In this document: one piece after another, positions 42,055-50,956 of the stretch | How the letters are laid out: each line of letters opens with the position of its first letter | Numbering within the stretch: the stretch's first letter is position 1 | Assembly: GCA_017511185.1 (NCBI GenBank) | Contig: JAFWLF010000111.1 | Span: 10,358-74,357, forward strand | Source: RGIG5612 sp017511185 | GTDB taxonomy: Bacteria; Bacillota; Clostridia; Lachnospirales; Lachnospiraceae | Reading direction: 5' to 3' | DNA: 64,000 nucleotides | Notes under the pieces: model-generated | Databases searched by the model: none | Told to the model about the DNA's origin: nothing | What the model saw: the letters and a program-made list of their open reading frames with translations, nothing else | Program-made: the position numbers and the translations under genes

Positions 42055-44181
42055 TTACTTCAGATATCTTTCCCGTGCCGACAAACCCGCATGCATCAGG
42101 AAGAATGCTGCCAGGATGATCGTCAGCGCGAACGCCGGCGCGACGGCCAGGAATGGGTAGCTTACCAGGTATTCCTGACTGGATGCCAGCAGCGTGCCCA
42201 GCGTCTGCATGTGCGGAAAATAGCTCAACAGCCCGGACATGCCCATGATGGTAATGCCAATGACGGCGATGCAGAAAGTGTGGACGACCTGCTCAAGCAC
42301 CGGCAGGATAAGCGATGTCTTTTCGCCCGGGTGCGCCTTCTTTGCTTTGATGGCGCCGGCCAGCCGGTCCGCGATGCCGCCCCACCCGTAAAGTCCCACC
42401 AGGACCATCGCCGGGATGATCGAGCCGCGAATAATCAAAAGTATAAAGATCATGATCGCCAACGGTGCGCCAAAGCCAAAGATGTAGCGGATCGCTTTGA
42501 AGACTTCCGCGCCGCCGCCGCGCAGGAAGCCGGCCAGCAGACCGAATCCCACGCCCAGGATGATGGCGATGATGGTGTTAACAAATGCTCCAAGAATGGT
42601 ATAAAAGACACCGCTCGCCAGAAGCGCGTAGATGTCGCGCCCCATCCCATCGGTTCCGAGGATGTGGCCGCGCTGGCCCGGTGCAAGGAACGCGCCGTTG
42701 ATGTCGATCTCCTCAGGTGTGTGGGTGGATGTGAACGCCATAGCGATGGCACCTGCCACGACCACCCCCGCGCAGATGATGCCGATGATCAGCAGCACCT
42801 TGCCGGATTTATCTTTTTTGATCTGGCCGCGTGCGCCTGCGAATGCAGATGTTCCGCTTTGGCCGCGTGCGCCAGCGAATGCAGATGTTCCGCTTTGGCC
42901 GGCGGCCGCGCCTGTCTGGCTGCTAACTTTGAAGCGCACGCCAAAGACCTGCTCGGTCGGATCGCCTCCTGCTGCCAGCGACGCGATAATATCGTTGATC
43001 AGTTTCAGCAGAAGGATCAGGATCATCAGCGCCAGCACGCCCGTGAAAAGTGTCGATACATCCATGTTCATGATTGACCGCTGCGTCAGATATCCCAGGC
43101 CAGGAACCATGAACATCCACTCCACGATAACTTCAAACAGCACGATGATGACAATATGGTCGGCGATCCACGCTGCCACGGCGCCGATGCCGCCCGCGAA
43201 TGTGGTCCGGTGCCCGTTGCTGACAGCGGCGTTCATCAGGAAGCCCGCCAGCGGCAGGATCATCGTGAGCATCGGCAGGATCATGCCGATCATGTCGTTG
43301 CTGCGGACCGGAAGAAGTCTGGTCTGCACCGCAAATGTTTCTATTAAGATATAGCCCAGTGACATCGGCACGAAGGCGCGCAGGATCACGGAGATCACGC
43401 GGACGACGTTTTTGCCCGTGTGGCCTTTGGCCAGTCCGGCCAGCATGCCGATGATGAATGCGATGATGAGTGATGCGATGAGTATGAATGCAGTAGCGCC
43501 GAGTCCCCCCAGGACTCTGTCCATGCCGCGCGAATAATCGCCGCCGATGCGCGGGAATGCAATTCTCAGCAGGAACGCGCTTGCGATGGCGATGACCAGC
43601 GCAATTCCAAAGAACAGCAGCCGCTTGAGGATGTACTTGCCGCGCCCATCACGAGGGGTGGCCGCCTTGCTGACTGCCGTCTGGCTGCGATGACTGTCCG
43701 CATACATTTGCGCAGCGTCAGGCTGTGCTTGTGTATTTGCAGCTGCTGTCGCCTGTGTGCTTGCCCCTGCTGCATAGGCTGCCGCGCCTGTTTGTCTTGA
43801 CTGCTGTGCTGCGGCATGTGATATCCCCGCGTTTTCTGGCTTGATGCCAACATCAAATGGAGGCTCAACGATCGGCGGATCAATATCCAGCTGAATGTTT
43901 GATGCCGGTTGCGACGGCTGTGTGTTAGCAGGTGCCCCATCATTGGTCAATGTAAGATGCGGCTTCATCGCCTGCTGCGATGGCTGTGACTCGTTAGGCA
44001 GCTCAAGTTTGATTTGTGGCTGCGATGGCTTTTGTGGTGCCTCGTGCATCGCCGGCTGCGACGGCTTTTGTGGTGCCTCGCGCATCGCCGGCTGCTTCTG
44101 TGCGCTCAGCGGCACGCCGCAGTTCGTACAGAACTTCGAGCCCTCTTCAATCTTTGCCCCACAATTACTGCAATACATCAT
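42055..44181 (-). CDS. zinc-ribbon DppB-DppC fused ABC permease (708 aa)
   Basis: A zinc ribbon (YCSNCGAK and FCTNCGVP) and a Gln/Pro/Ala linker of about 120 residues precede two permease domains. The first (roughly 170-400) is DppB-like, ending VPGLGYLTQRSIMNMD. The second has the DppC signature HILGTDGMGRDIYALL. No ATPase or binding protein is adjacent. A 36-bp exact-style tandem duplication at 42825-42896 doubles a GQSGTSAFAGAR linker between the domains. The start at 44181 follows GGGGGGACG. Confidence 0.82.
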   Translation of the reverse strand: MMYCSNCGAKIEEGSKFCTNCGVPLSAQKQPAMREAPQKPSQPAMHEAPQKPSQPQIKLELPNESQPSQQAMKPHLTLTNDGAPANTQPSQPASNIQLDIDPPIVEPPFDVGIKPENAGISHAAAQQSRQTGAAAYAAGASTQATAAANTQAQPDAAQMYADSHRSQTAVSKAATPRDGRGKYILKRLLFFGIALVIAIASAFLLRIAFPRIGGDYSRGMDRVLGGLGATAFILIASLIIAFIIGMLAGLAKGHTGKNVVRVISVILRAFVPMSLGYILIETFAVQTRLLPVRSNDMIGMILPMLTMILPLAGFLMNAAVSNGHRTTFAGGIGAVAAWIADHIVIIVLFEVIVEWMFMVPGLGYLTQRSIMNMDVSTLFTGVLALMILILLLKLINDIIASLAAGGDPTEQVFGVRFKVSSQTGAAAGQSGTSAFAGARGQSGTSAFAGARGQIKKDKSGKVLLIIGIICAGVVVAGAIAMAFTSTHTPEEIDINGAFLAPGQRGHILGTDGMGRDIYALLASGVFYTILGAFVNTIIAIILGVGFGLLAGFLRGGGAEVFKAIRYIFGFGAPLAIMIFILLIIRGSIIPAMVLVGLYGWGGIADRLAGAIKAKKAHPGEKTSLILPVLEQVVHTFCIAVIGITIMGMSGLLSYFPHMQTLGTLLASSQEYLVSYPFLAVAPAFALTIILAAFFLMHAGLSARERYLK

Positions 44182-44318
44182 CGTCCCCCCTAATAACTTA
44201 TCCATAAAATACATATTTAGACATAGTTATTATATCACGTTCTATATATGTAGTGGTTTTTTTCGTTCAGCATATTCTTTCGATAAATCATTATGGTCCA
44301 ATCATAGCTTTCTCTAGA

Positions 44319-44650
44319 TTGGACCAATACGAAATACGTTCTTCTTTGGTCCAATTTTCTTTTTTCTTTATTTGGACCAATACGAAATTCGTTCTTCCTT
44401 GGTCCAATGATCTCTTTTCTTCGTTTGGACCAATACGAAATTCATTCTTTTTTGGTCCATTTATCTCTTTTCTTCGTTTGGACCAATTCGAATTACATTC
44501 ACCTTTGGTCCATTTATCTCTTTTCTTTATTTGGACCAATTCGAAATTCGTTCTTCTTTGGTCCATTTATCTCTTTTCTTTATTTGGACCAATTCGAATT
44601 ACATTCTCCTTTGGTCCATTTATCTATTTTCTTTATTTGGACCAATTCCC
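44319..44650. repeat. TTGGACCAA dyad array, 53-bp tandem period
   Basis: Six full units begin at 44319, 44372, 44425, 44478, 44531 and 44584, and a partial one at 44637: an exact 53-bp period. Each has a 36-nt dyad from TTGGACCAA to TTGGTCCA(A) and a CTTTTCTTTAT linker. A lone GGTCCAAT half-site precedes at 44295. It lies upstream of the zinc-ribbon permease gene. Confidence 0.92.
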
Positions 44651-44663
44651 TCTCCCGCAACAT

Positions 44664-44694
44664 AAAAAAGCGCCTCGGGGAAGGCGCCTTTTTA
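44664..44694. terminator. bidirectional terminator after array
   Basis: AAAAAAGCGCCT and AGGCGCCTTTTT form a stem with one mismatch around a short GGGGA loop. The stretch 44695-44885 shows no convincing gene. Confidence 0.8.
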
Positions 44695-44888
44695 TTGGTT
44701 TATTGATTGTATAATAAAAAAGGGAGGTGAGAATTTCAGTGAGTTTCACTTAATTTCTGTCTGTATGATACTGCCGGTCTGTGAACTAAAAATGTTTGAA
44801 TTGTGAACTATTTGTGTCCTCATTTGTCCTCATCTATATCATCAGCGGGAGGAGGCAAGGAAGCGCAGCCGCTTTTATTCCATAAACA

Positions 44889-44915
44889 AAAGCCGCTGTG
44901 TAACGCAGCGGCTTT
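44889..44915 (-). terminator. terminator after ABM protein gene
   Basis: AAAGCCGCTG (44889-44898) and CAGCGGCTTT (44906-44915) form a perfect 10-bp stem with a 7-nt loop, about 20 nt past the stop at 44936. Confidence 0.8.
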
Positions 44916-44935
44916 CTCTGATTGCTATTTAAAAT

Positions 44936-45223
44936 TTAGTATTCCACTTCCTGATACAGTGCGATGCTCTTCTCTTCGGCCATGACGCCCAGCTTTGGCA
45001 CCAGGGTCCGAAAATGCTCAGATGCGTTGTGCTTGTCGATGGCATCCTGATCTTTCCAGATCTCGATCATGGCAAACGCGCGAGGATTGTTGATGTCCTG
45101 ATTTAATGTATAAGTGATGTTCCCCTCCTCGGCGGCAGAGCGCTCCACCAGCTCTCTTGCGCCTTCTTTGTAGGCTTCTTCCATTCCTTCTTTTACAACA
45201 GTTCTTGCGACAATCTTAATCAT
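44936..45223 (-). CDS. antibiotic biosynthesis monooxygenase (ABM) / quinol monooxygenase-like protein (95 aa)
   Basis: A ferredoxin-like ABM fold is indicated by MIKIVARTVVKEGMEEAYKE, NITYTLNQDINNPRAFAMIE and KHNASEHFRTLVPKLG. YgiN-type proteins act on quinols or small aromatic compounds. The start at 45223 has an ideal AAAGGAGGAAAA; the longer frame to 45262 crosses repeat DNA. Confidence 0.85.
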   Translation of the reverse strand: MIKIVARTVVKEGMEEAYKEGARELVERSAAEEGNITYTLNQDINNPRAFAMIEIWKDQDAIDKHNASEHFRTLVPKLGVMAEEKSIALYQEVEY

Positions 45224-45254
45224 TTTTCCTCCTTTCGCGTTGTGCGCGCAGGTC

Positions 45255-45340
45255 TTCCCCACGCAGCTCGCGATGACTTCCCCACGCAGCTTGCGATGAC
45301 TTCCGCCCCCGAAGCTCGTGCAGCTTGCGATGACTTCCGC
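45255..45340. repeat. GCGATGACTTCC repeats
   Basis: Two 23-bp tandem copies (45255-45277, 45278-45300) and a longer third, each with CAGCTNGCGATGACTTCC. On the opposite strand this reads GTCATCGCGAGCTG, the family of the 39.7 and 40.2 kb blocks. Confidence 0.7.
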
Positions 45341-45349
45341 CTTGCGAAT

Positions 45350-46198
45350 CTACTCCTTCCGCATAAACATCACACCCAGTGTGTTCGGGCCGCAGTGCGA
45401 GGTGACGGTGGATCCCGCGGTAGTATCCAGGACCTCCTCCACATCCGGCACAAGTTCTTTGACACGGGCGATGACCATATCGACCACCTCGGATGAACAG
45501 CGCGTGTGCGTCACAAAGATCCGGTGCGGGTCGATATCCGTCCGGCCGCTCAGGCGGGCATCCACGTACTGCATCAGCGCACGCTCGATCCGGCCGCGAT
45601 ACTTTTGCTGCGGACCCATCCTGCCGTCCTTCACTTCGATGCACGGTTTGATCTTCAGAAGCGTTGCGCCTAGAGCGCTCAGCCCGCTGCATCGTCCGCC
45701 TTTGTGAAGATAATCCAGGCTGTCGACGACAAAGCTGGCTTCTACCTTATCCACAGCTTCCGAGCAGACTTCCGCGATCCGGTCAGCGCTGTAACCCTGC
45801 TGCGCCATCTCCGCACCCTTGAGCACCAGGAGCCCCTGGCCTCCGGACAGATTCTGGGAATCCACAATATAAACATTCTGGAATGCCTTCGCGGCAAAGT
45901 AGGCGTTTTGACAAGTGGACGAAAAGCCGCTTCCCAGGCAAAAGTGAACCACGCTGTATCCCTTGGCAACCTCCTGCGAAAAGAAGAGCCGGTAGTCGGT
46001 CGCGTTGACAGCGCTGGTTTTTGGAAGGACGCCGGTCTCATCGACAAAGGAATAAATATCCTCCGGATGAATGTCGACCATGTCCTTGCCGTCGCGCTCT
46101 CCCAGCGTCACGGTGACGGGAAGGAGATCAATATTATATTTTTCCAGCAGTTCCGGCGAAAGGTCGCAGGTACTGTCTGATGTAATTTTAACTTTCAA
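45350..46198 (-). CDS. DegV-family fatty-acid-binding protein (282 aa)
   Basis: DegV motifs are present: ITSDSTCDLSPEL, PKTSAVNATDYRLFF, GLGSGFSS-like CLGSGFSSTCQNA, VDSQNLSGGQGLLVL, LHKGGRCSGLSALGATLLKIKP and a final HCGPNTLGVMFM. DegV/FakB proteins bind a fatty acid for phosphorylation by FakA in phospholipid synthesis. The start appears to be TTG at 46198 with AAAGGGG 7 nt upstream. Confidence 0.9.
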   Translation of the reverse strand: MKVKITSDSTCDLSPELLEKYNIDLLPVTVTLGERDGKDMVDIHPEDIYSFVDETGVLPKTSAVNATDYRLFFSQEVAKGYSVVHFCLGSGFSSTCQNAYFAAKAFQNVYIVDSQNLSGGQGLLVLKGAEMAQQGYSADRIAEVCSEAVDKVEASFVVDSLDYLHKGGRCSGLSALGATLLKIKPCIEVKDGRMGPQQKYRGRIERALMQYVDARLSGRTDIDPHRIFVTHTRCSSEVVDMVIARVKELVPDVEEVLDTTAGSTVTSHCGPNTLGVMFMRKE

Positions 46199-46240
46199 GT
46201 GTTTTCCCCTTTGCAGGAATCTTTATTGGTAAAGGCCCCT

Positions 46241-46294
46241 CGGAATATTTATCCCGAAATATATTCCCTGAAATATATTCCCCGAAATAATACC
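46241..46294. repeat. short CCGAAATATATTCC repeats
   Basis: Three near-copies of a 15-bp word (CCCGAAATATATTCC, CTGAAATATATTCCC, CCCGAAATAATACC) lie upstream of degV, with an inverted GGAATAT at the left. It is much smaller than the other arrays. Confidence 0.6.
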
Positions 46295-46478
46295 TTCCCC
46301 AAAAAAGTAACTATATAACTATATCGATTTTATTCTGTGATTACAATACATTTTTTTATGGTCGATGCAGCGGCTCTTTTTATGAAGTATCAGGAACGCG
46401 CAGCACCAGGCATGAGCCGCATCGCGTGCAGGGACCACCGACGCACATGCAAGCAGAAATCATCTTCCCTCAATAGAA

Positions 46479-46513
46479 AAGGGCGACGGTGCCCGGACCG
46501 GTACTGCGCCCTT
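46479..46513. other. hairpin upstream of MFS gene
   Basis: AAGGGCG and CGCCCTT pair around a GC-rich loop of about 20 nt that also contains CCGGACCGG. It ends where the MFS promoter begins. It could terminate leftward transcription or act as a regulator site. The remainder of 46300-46640 has no gene. Confidence 0.4.
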
Positions 46514-46540
46514 GCGGCATACTAACAAATCTTCTATAAT
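46512..46540 (+). promoter_or_regulatory. sigma-A-type promoter for MFS/SBP genes
   Basis: TTGCGG (46512-46517), a 17-bp spacer and TATAAT (46535-46540) lie about 100 nt upstream of the GTG start. Confidence 0.7.
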
Positions 46541-46642
46541 AAAAACGAGTTCTATATAGGTAACTTCAAAACATCGATAGAAGCATCAAGGTTTTAACAC
46601 ATCCCCGGCAATGATTTAGCGGGATGAGAAAGGGAGTGTGTT

Positions 46643-48001
46643 GTGTTCAAGAAAAAAGATGTGAATGCAATGGCGGACGGCAACAAGAACTCGGTTTTTA
46701 ATTTCGGATCGGGGTGGATCATCATCATCTACTGCCTGCTGATGTTCTGGTTTTATGTGGGCATGTGCAACGACGGATCCAATGCATCTGTACCGGCAAT
46801 CGCCGCAAAACTTCGTGTAGAAAACAGTACTCTATTAACAATGAATTCCATCGCCGGCCTTGTGGGCGTTGCATTTTTCGTGCTGCTCGGCCAGCTGAAC
46901 CGGAAGATCGGAGCCAGATGGCTTTCCGGCATCCTGTGCATCATCGCTGGACTCTCGTACATCGGCCTGGGCAACTCCACCAGCGTCGGGATGTATCTGG
47001 TCTGCATGTGCCTGGTCACCGGATCGATCATGTCCGCCGGCTACATCTGCGGCGGCGCGCTGGTCGCCCAATGGTTCCCTAAGAAGAAAGGCGTGGTCAT
47101 GGGCTATACGACCATGGGCCACAACCTGGCGTCGGCCTTTTACGTGCTGCTTCTGGCCGCGCTCATCAGCAGCTTTTACATCACCGGCGGCGTGCTGCCA
47201 ATCGGCATCGCCTGCATCATCCTGGGCATCCTGGGCATGATCTTTGTGCGGAACACCCCGGAGGAGCGGCACATCAACCCGGATAACGTTTCGGACAAAG
47301 TATTTAAAGAAGAATACATCGTCAACGAGGACGATGAAGATGGCGGCTGGACTGTGAAGAAACTTTTAACGCGGCCGATGACATGGATGGTCGCTATCAC
47401 CACCGGCCTCTTCCAGATCTGCTCCGTCGGCGTCATGAGTCAGCTGGTGCTGCGAAACGAGGAGCTGGGCTTCTCCGCCAACACGGCCATGATCATTATG
47501 ATGGTTCTCGCGCTGGTCGGCGTTGCCGGATCGTTTGTCATCGGCGTGCTGGATGACAAACTCGGCACAAAGAAGACCATGATCTACTTTGGCATCTGGT
47601 ATGCGCTCGCGCTGGTGCTCAACTTCACCAACATCATGCCGCTCGTGTATGTGTCGCTGTTTATGATCGCAATCGGCATCGGCGGTTCCGCAAACTTTAC
47701 GACATCGCTTCCGACATCCGTTTTCGGACGGCAGGGATTCAGCAAGGTCAACAGTGTGGTCTTCCCTATCCAGGGTGCCGTGACGGCGCTGCAGTTTTTG
47801 ATCAACGCCATCGTGCAGAAGGTGACCGGCGGCCAGATCCGTTACGCATATCTGATCTTCGTCGTGGTCGCTGTGATCAACATCATTCTGGTCACGCGCG
47901 TGAACGAGCATAAATATAATCGTGATTATCTGAAACAGAACGGTATGGAAAAAGAGCTGCAGGAAGTGGAAGCGTTCCTGGCAAAAACAGACAGCAAGTA
48001 A
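46643..48001 (+). CDS. MFS transporter (452 aa)
   Basis: Twelve hydrophobic segments, a cytoplasmic acidic loop after the sixth (NEDDEDGGWTVKKLL) and MFS loop motifs (GQLNRKIGARW, FPKKKGVVMGYTTMGHN) show a major facilitator, perhaps OxlT/NarK-like organic anion carrier. The GTG start at 46643 has AAAGGGAG about 7 nt upstream. The neighbouring solute-binding lipoprotein belongs to an ABC family, an unusual pairing. Confidence 0.85.
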   Translation: MFKKKDVNAMADGNKNSVFNFGSGWIIIIYCLLMFWFYVGMCNDGSNASVPAIAAKLRVENSTLLTMNSIAGLVGVAFFVLLGQLNRKIGARWLSGILCIIAGLSYIGLGNSTSVGMYLVCMCLVTGSIMSAGYICGGALVAQWFPKKKGVVMGYTTMGHNLASAFYVLLLAALISSFYITGGVLPIGIACIILGILGMIFVRNTPEERHINPDNVSDKVFKEEYIVNEDDEDGGWTVKKLLTRPMTWMVAITTGLFQICSVGVMSQLVLRNEELGFSANTAMIIMMVLALVGVAGSFVIGVLDDKLGTKKTMIYFGIWYALALVLNFTNIMPLVYVSLFMIAIGIGGSANFTTSLPTSVFGRQGFSKVNSVVFPIQGAVTALQFLINAIVQKVTGGQIRYAYLIFVVVAVINIILVTRVNEHKYNRDYLKQNGMEKELQEVEAFLAKTDSK

Positions 48002-48015
48002 GATTGGAGAACACT

Positions 48016-49269
48016 ATGAAAAAAATATATCAACGAATTCTGGCAATACTTGCAGCGGTTGCAGTCATGGTCGGCCTTGCGGCCTGCGGCGGAAAGAATG
48101 TGCAGCCGGATACGGATCCGAGCGGCGATGTCATCGTCCGCGTCGGCTTTGTGTATCCGAAGACCGGCGATCTTGCATCGTTTGGTGAGTATACCGAAGA
48201 ATGGACCAAATATGTGGTGGACCAGGCGAACGAGCTGGGCATCACGATCGACGGCAAAAAAGCAAAAATCTCTCTGATCACGGCGGACTCGATGTCCGAT
48301 CCAAAGGAGGCGCGCAAGGCTGCCCGTCAGCTGATCAAGGAGAAAAACATCGACATTATGATCACGTCGAAAACCGCGGACACCACGGTTCCGGTTTCCG
48401 AGATCTGCGAGAAGGAAGGCATCGTCTGCCTGTCCGTGGATACGCCGGACGAGGCATGGGCTGTGAATACGCATAAATACTCCTTCCATGCGGGCTTTGA
48501 TATCTCAGAGGAGCTGAACTGCTTTATGGATGCGTGGAAGCAGACCGATACGAACATGCGCGTGGGCATCATGCATCCAAACGATTCCGAGGGCTCCACG
48601 ATGATCAACGTTGCTCCGGATTACATCAAGACGCAGGGTTATACCGCGTACGATCCTGGCGCTTATCTGCCTGGCCAGCAGGATTTCTCCAACGTGATCC
48701 GCAACCTGAAGACCCAGCAGGTGGAGGTGCTTGCCGGCGTCATGACCAACGCGGACTTTGCAACGTTTTATAAACAGCTGGAGGAAAGCGGCTATCTGGA
48801 GAACATCAAGGTGATCACGGTTGCCAAGACTGCTCTGTTTAAGAAAGATATTGAGGCGCTCGATGTCGAAGGTCTGTGCACTGAGATCTGGTGGGACGAG
48901 ACGTTCCCGACCAAGTCATCGCTGACTGGCAAGACGAGCGCGCAGATCAAAGAAGAGTTTACCAGGCTGACCGGGCAGGAGCATGCTTCCGCCGCGGTCG
49001 GATACGATTACGCGAATATCGAGATTCTGTACGCCGTGCTGAACGCGGCCAACTCGCTGAATGCGGACAAGCTGATCGCTGCTGCTGAGAAGCTGAATCT
49101 GGATACCGTGATCGGCAAGGTACAATTCAATGCGCGGCACTATTCCGTGCAGCCCCTGGCTGAGGGCCAGTGGGTCGTTGGAGGCAATGGAGACTGGACG
49201 CGCGAGATCATCTCCGCCGGCTCTGTAGAGGGCCTTGCGGTAACCTCTCAGCTGCAGCCATTGCGGTAG
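48016..49269 (+). CDS. ABC-type branched-chain amino acid (LivJ-like) substrate-binding lipoprotein
   Basis: A signal peptide with lipobox GLAAC is followed by a type I periplasmic-binding fold (VIVRVGFVYPKTGDLASFG, ARQLIKEKNIDIMITSKTA, GIMHPNDSEGSTMI, SAAVGYDYANIEILYAVL). ATG at 48016 has TTGGAGA upstream; a TTG four codons earlier is possible. No LivHMGF genes are in the window, so it is an orphan binding protein. Its last codons and stop lie in a 30-bp tandem repeat. Confidence 0.87.
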   Translation: MKKIYQRILAILAAVAVMVGLAACGGKNVQPDTDPSGDVIVRVGFVYPKTGDLASFGEYTEEWTKYVVDQANELGITIDGKKAKISLITADSMSDPKEARKAARQLIKEKNIDIMITSKTADTTVPVSEICEKEGIVCLSVDTPDEAWAVNTHKYSFHAGFDISEELNCFMDAWKQTDTNMRVGIMHPNDSEGSTMINVAPDYIKTQGYTAYDPGAYLPGQQDFSNVIRNLKTQQVEVLAGVMTNADFATFYKQLEESGYLENIKVITVAKTALFKKDIEALDVEGLCTEIWWDETFPTKSSLTGKTSAQIKEEFTRLTGQEHASAAVGYDYANIEILYAVLNAANSLNADKLIAAAEKLNLDTVIGKVQFNARHYSVQPLAEGQWVVGGNGDWTREIISAGSVEGLAVTSQLQPLR

Positions 49270-49340
49270 TTTTAGTTAGCGCTGCAGCCATTGCGGTAGT
49301 TTTAGTTAGCGCTGCAGCCATTGCGGTAGTTTTAGTTAAT
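49251..49340. repeat. three 30-bp tandem repeats over the SBP stop codon
   Basis: Units 49251-49280, 49281-49310 and 49311-49340 start GCTGCAGCCATTGCGGTAGT and are identical except for the last two bases of the third. The in-frame TAG lies in the first unit. Confidence 0.95.
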
Positions 49341-49379
49341 GCTGCCGCCTCTGCGACAGACGGCTATAAAGACAGATTT

Positions 49380-49407
49380 GCGGGCGGGACATCCTGCCCG
49401 CTTTTTT
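49380..49407 (+). terminator. terminator after SBP gene
   Basis: GCGGGC and GCCCGC with an inner GG/CC pair form a stem around ACAT, followed by TTTTTT. Confidence 0.85.
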
Positions 49408-49626
49408 GTGCAGCGGCTCCTTTGGAGTGTTCAAATTCCGTGCGGCGACATCGTCCTCTAAGGTACATTTTCCGTGCGGTGACATCGTCCCATGTTTTTT
49501 CTTTTTGACAGACGGCTCCACGCATACTACAATACGTTCATCTGCCGGATGGATCATCTTCCATCCTTTCCGCTTTGACCCGAATTTTCCTAGTGTATCA
49601 TCAGGTCAATTATCATCCCCTGCAAA

Positions 49627-50036
49627 GTGACCTAATCGTTAACCCCCTGCTCTGTGGGTCACGCTTTTTCTCCTTTTCCTGTGACCCAATTCGCACCACC
49701 CCTCCAATTGGTCACGCTTTTTTCTCTCTTCCTGTGACCCAATTCGCACCACCCCTCCAATGGGTCACGCTTTTTCAAGGTTTTGAGTGACCTATTTTGT
49801 GGTACCCCCTGTTCTGGGTCACGCATTCTCGCCATTTTCCGTGACCTGATCTGAGGGTCCCAGCCAACAGGTCACGGATTTCATTCATTTTGCGTGACCC
49901 ATTTTACGACACCCTCTTAACAGGTCACAAAGCCCTCTCAATTTCAGTGACCCATATCGAGGGCATGCCCCTGCAGGTCACTTTTTCCTCCCCTCTAAGT
50001 GACCTAAACGAGAGTCATCGCAAAATGGGTCACTGC
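49627..50036. repeat. GTGACC dyad array (eight units, 52-54 bp period)
   Basis: Units start at 49627, 49681, 49734, 49787, 49841, 49894, 49947 and 49999. Each has a 35-36-nt dyad from GTGACC to GGTCAC and a pyrimidine-rich linker. Interiors differ between units while the arms are kept. Partial half-sites (TTTGACCCG, AGGTCAAT) precede it near 49575-49608. No gene is seen in 49408-50117. Confidence 0.92.
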
Positions 50037-50117
50037 AGCAACTCTTTTTTAGAAATTCAATATTTTTAGAACCGTAACTTTTTTCAGAAACGCAACTCTC
50101 TTTTAGAAAGGAAAACT

Positions 50118-50939
50118 ATGCCTATGAACGATCGAAAACAGTATTATCAGAAAAAGGTTCAGGAACTGCAGGAGCTCATCTCGCAGATCGAGCGAAACCA
50201 AGGTGATCGGATTTCCGGGAAACTCCGTATTAGCACGACGGAAGGGCGAACTCGTTATTATCAGCACTTCCCAAAAGAGGAGGGCGAGGAGAAGGCCAGC
50301 CGCTACCTAAAGGCGGAGGATATGGATATCGCGCGGCAGTTGGCGCAGCAGGAATATGAAGAGCAGCTGCTTCGGCTCGCAAAAAAGCAGCTGCGAAATG
50401 CAATGGCGAATCTTTCAGAATATGATGAGCAGCCGATGCGGGATCTCTTCCAGAATTTGCATGAAGCACGGAAGCTCCTGGTCAGTCCGCTGGTCGATGA
50501 CGACGAAACCTACGTGGCAAAATGGCTTGACCGCCAATATTCGCCCGGAACATTCGCGGAGGATGCGCCACACCTCTATACAAGCAGCGGCATCCGCGTG
50601 CGGTCAAAATCAGAAATAATCATCGCGGACACTTATTCGCGTTTGAAAATCCCGAGCTTATACGAAAACCCGATCAAGCTGAGGAGCGACGGCCGTTTTA
50701 TCACCGTCCGCCCTGATTTCACACTGTTGAACGTACGGACGCGGGAGCAGTTTCTTCACGAGCACTTCGGGATGATTGACAACCCTCAATACGCTGACCA
50801 ATTCATCCGGAAAATTGAACTATACGAAAAGAACGGCATCTTCCCGGGAAAGAATCTCCTGGTCACCTGGGAAAGCAGCACGCATCCCCTGAATGCCAAG
50901 CAAGTGGAACTGCTGGCAAAGGAGTATCTGTTAATGTGA
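50118..50939 (+). CDS. hypothetical protein with restriction-endonuclease-like C-terminal region (273 aa)
   Basis: The first 140 residues are coiled-coil-like (YYQKKVQELQELISQIERNQ, LRLAKKQLRNAMANL). The C-terminal part has RVRSKSEIIIADTYSRLKIP, VRPDFTLLNVRT and FLHEHFGMIDNPQYADQF, a pattern typical of PD-(D/E)XK-like proteins (E, then D, then H/E). The ribosome site is AAAGGAAAACT. It starts 82 nt after the GTGACC array and is unrelated to the neighbouring transporter and channel genes. Family not known to me. Confidence 0.72.
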   Translation: MPMNDRKQYYQKKVQELQELISQIERNQGDRISGKLRISTTEGRTRYYQHFPKEEGEEKASRYLKAEDMDIARQLAQQEYEEQLLRLAKKQLRNAMANLSEYDEQPMRDLFQNLHEARKLLVSPLVDDDETYVAKWLDRQYSPGTFAEDAPHLYTSSGIRVRSKSEIIIADTYSRLKIPSLYENPIKLRSDGRFITVRPDFTLLNVRTREQFLHEHFGMIDNPQYADQFIRKIELYEKNGIFPGKNLLVTWESSTHPLNAKQVELLAKEYLLM

Positions 50940-50956
50940 TTTATTGATATCGCAAG

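Noticed and set aside
41176..43077. 633-codon plus-strand open frame
   Set aside because: It is antisense to plsC and the zinc-ribbon permease, both with full domain signatures, and its translation is rich in Arg/His/Asp with no recognisable domain.
44253..44714. Open frames in several phases across the TTGGACCAA array
   Set aside because: A 53-bp unit shifts frame at each repeat and the same array is open in different frames on both strands, so coding is unlikely.
46337..46525. 62-codon frame upstream of the MFS gene
   Set aside because: Overlaps the hairpin and promoter, no ribosome site, no known domain.
49627..50036. CRISPR array
   Set aside because: Repeats are inverted words within each unit, interiors are not unique spacers of fixed length between identical repeats, and no cas genes are present.
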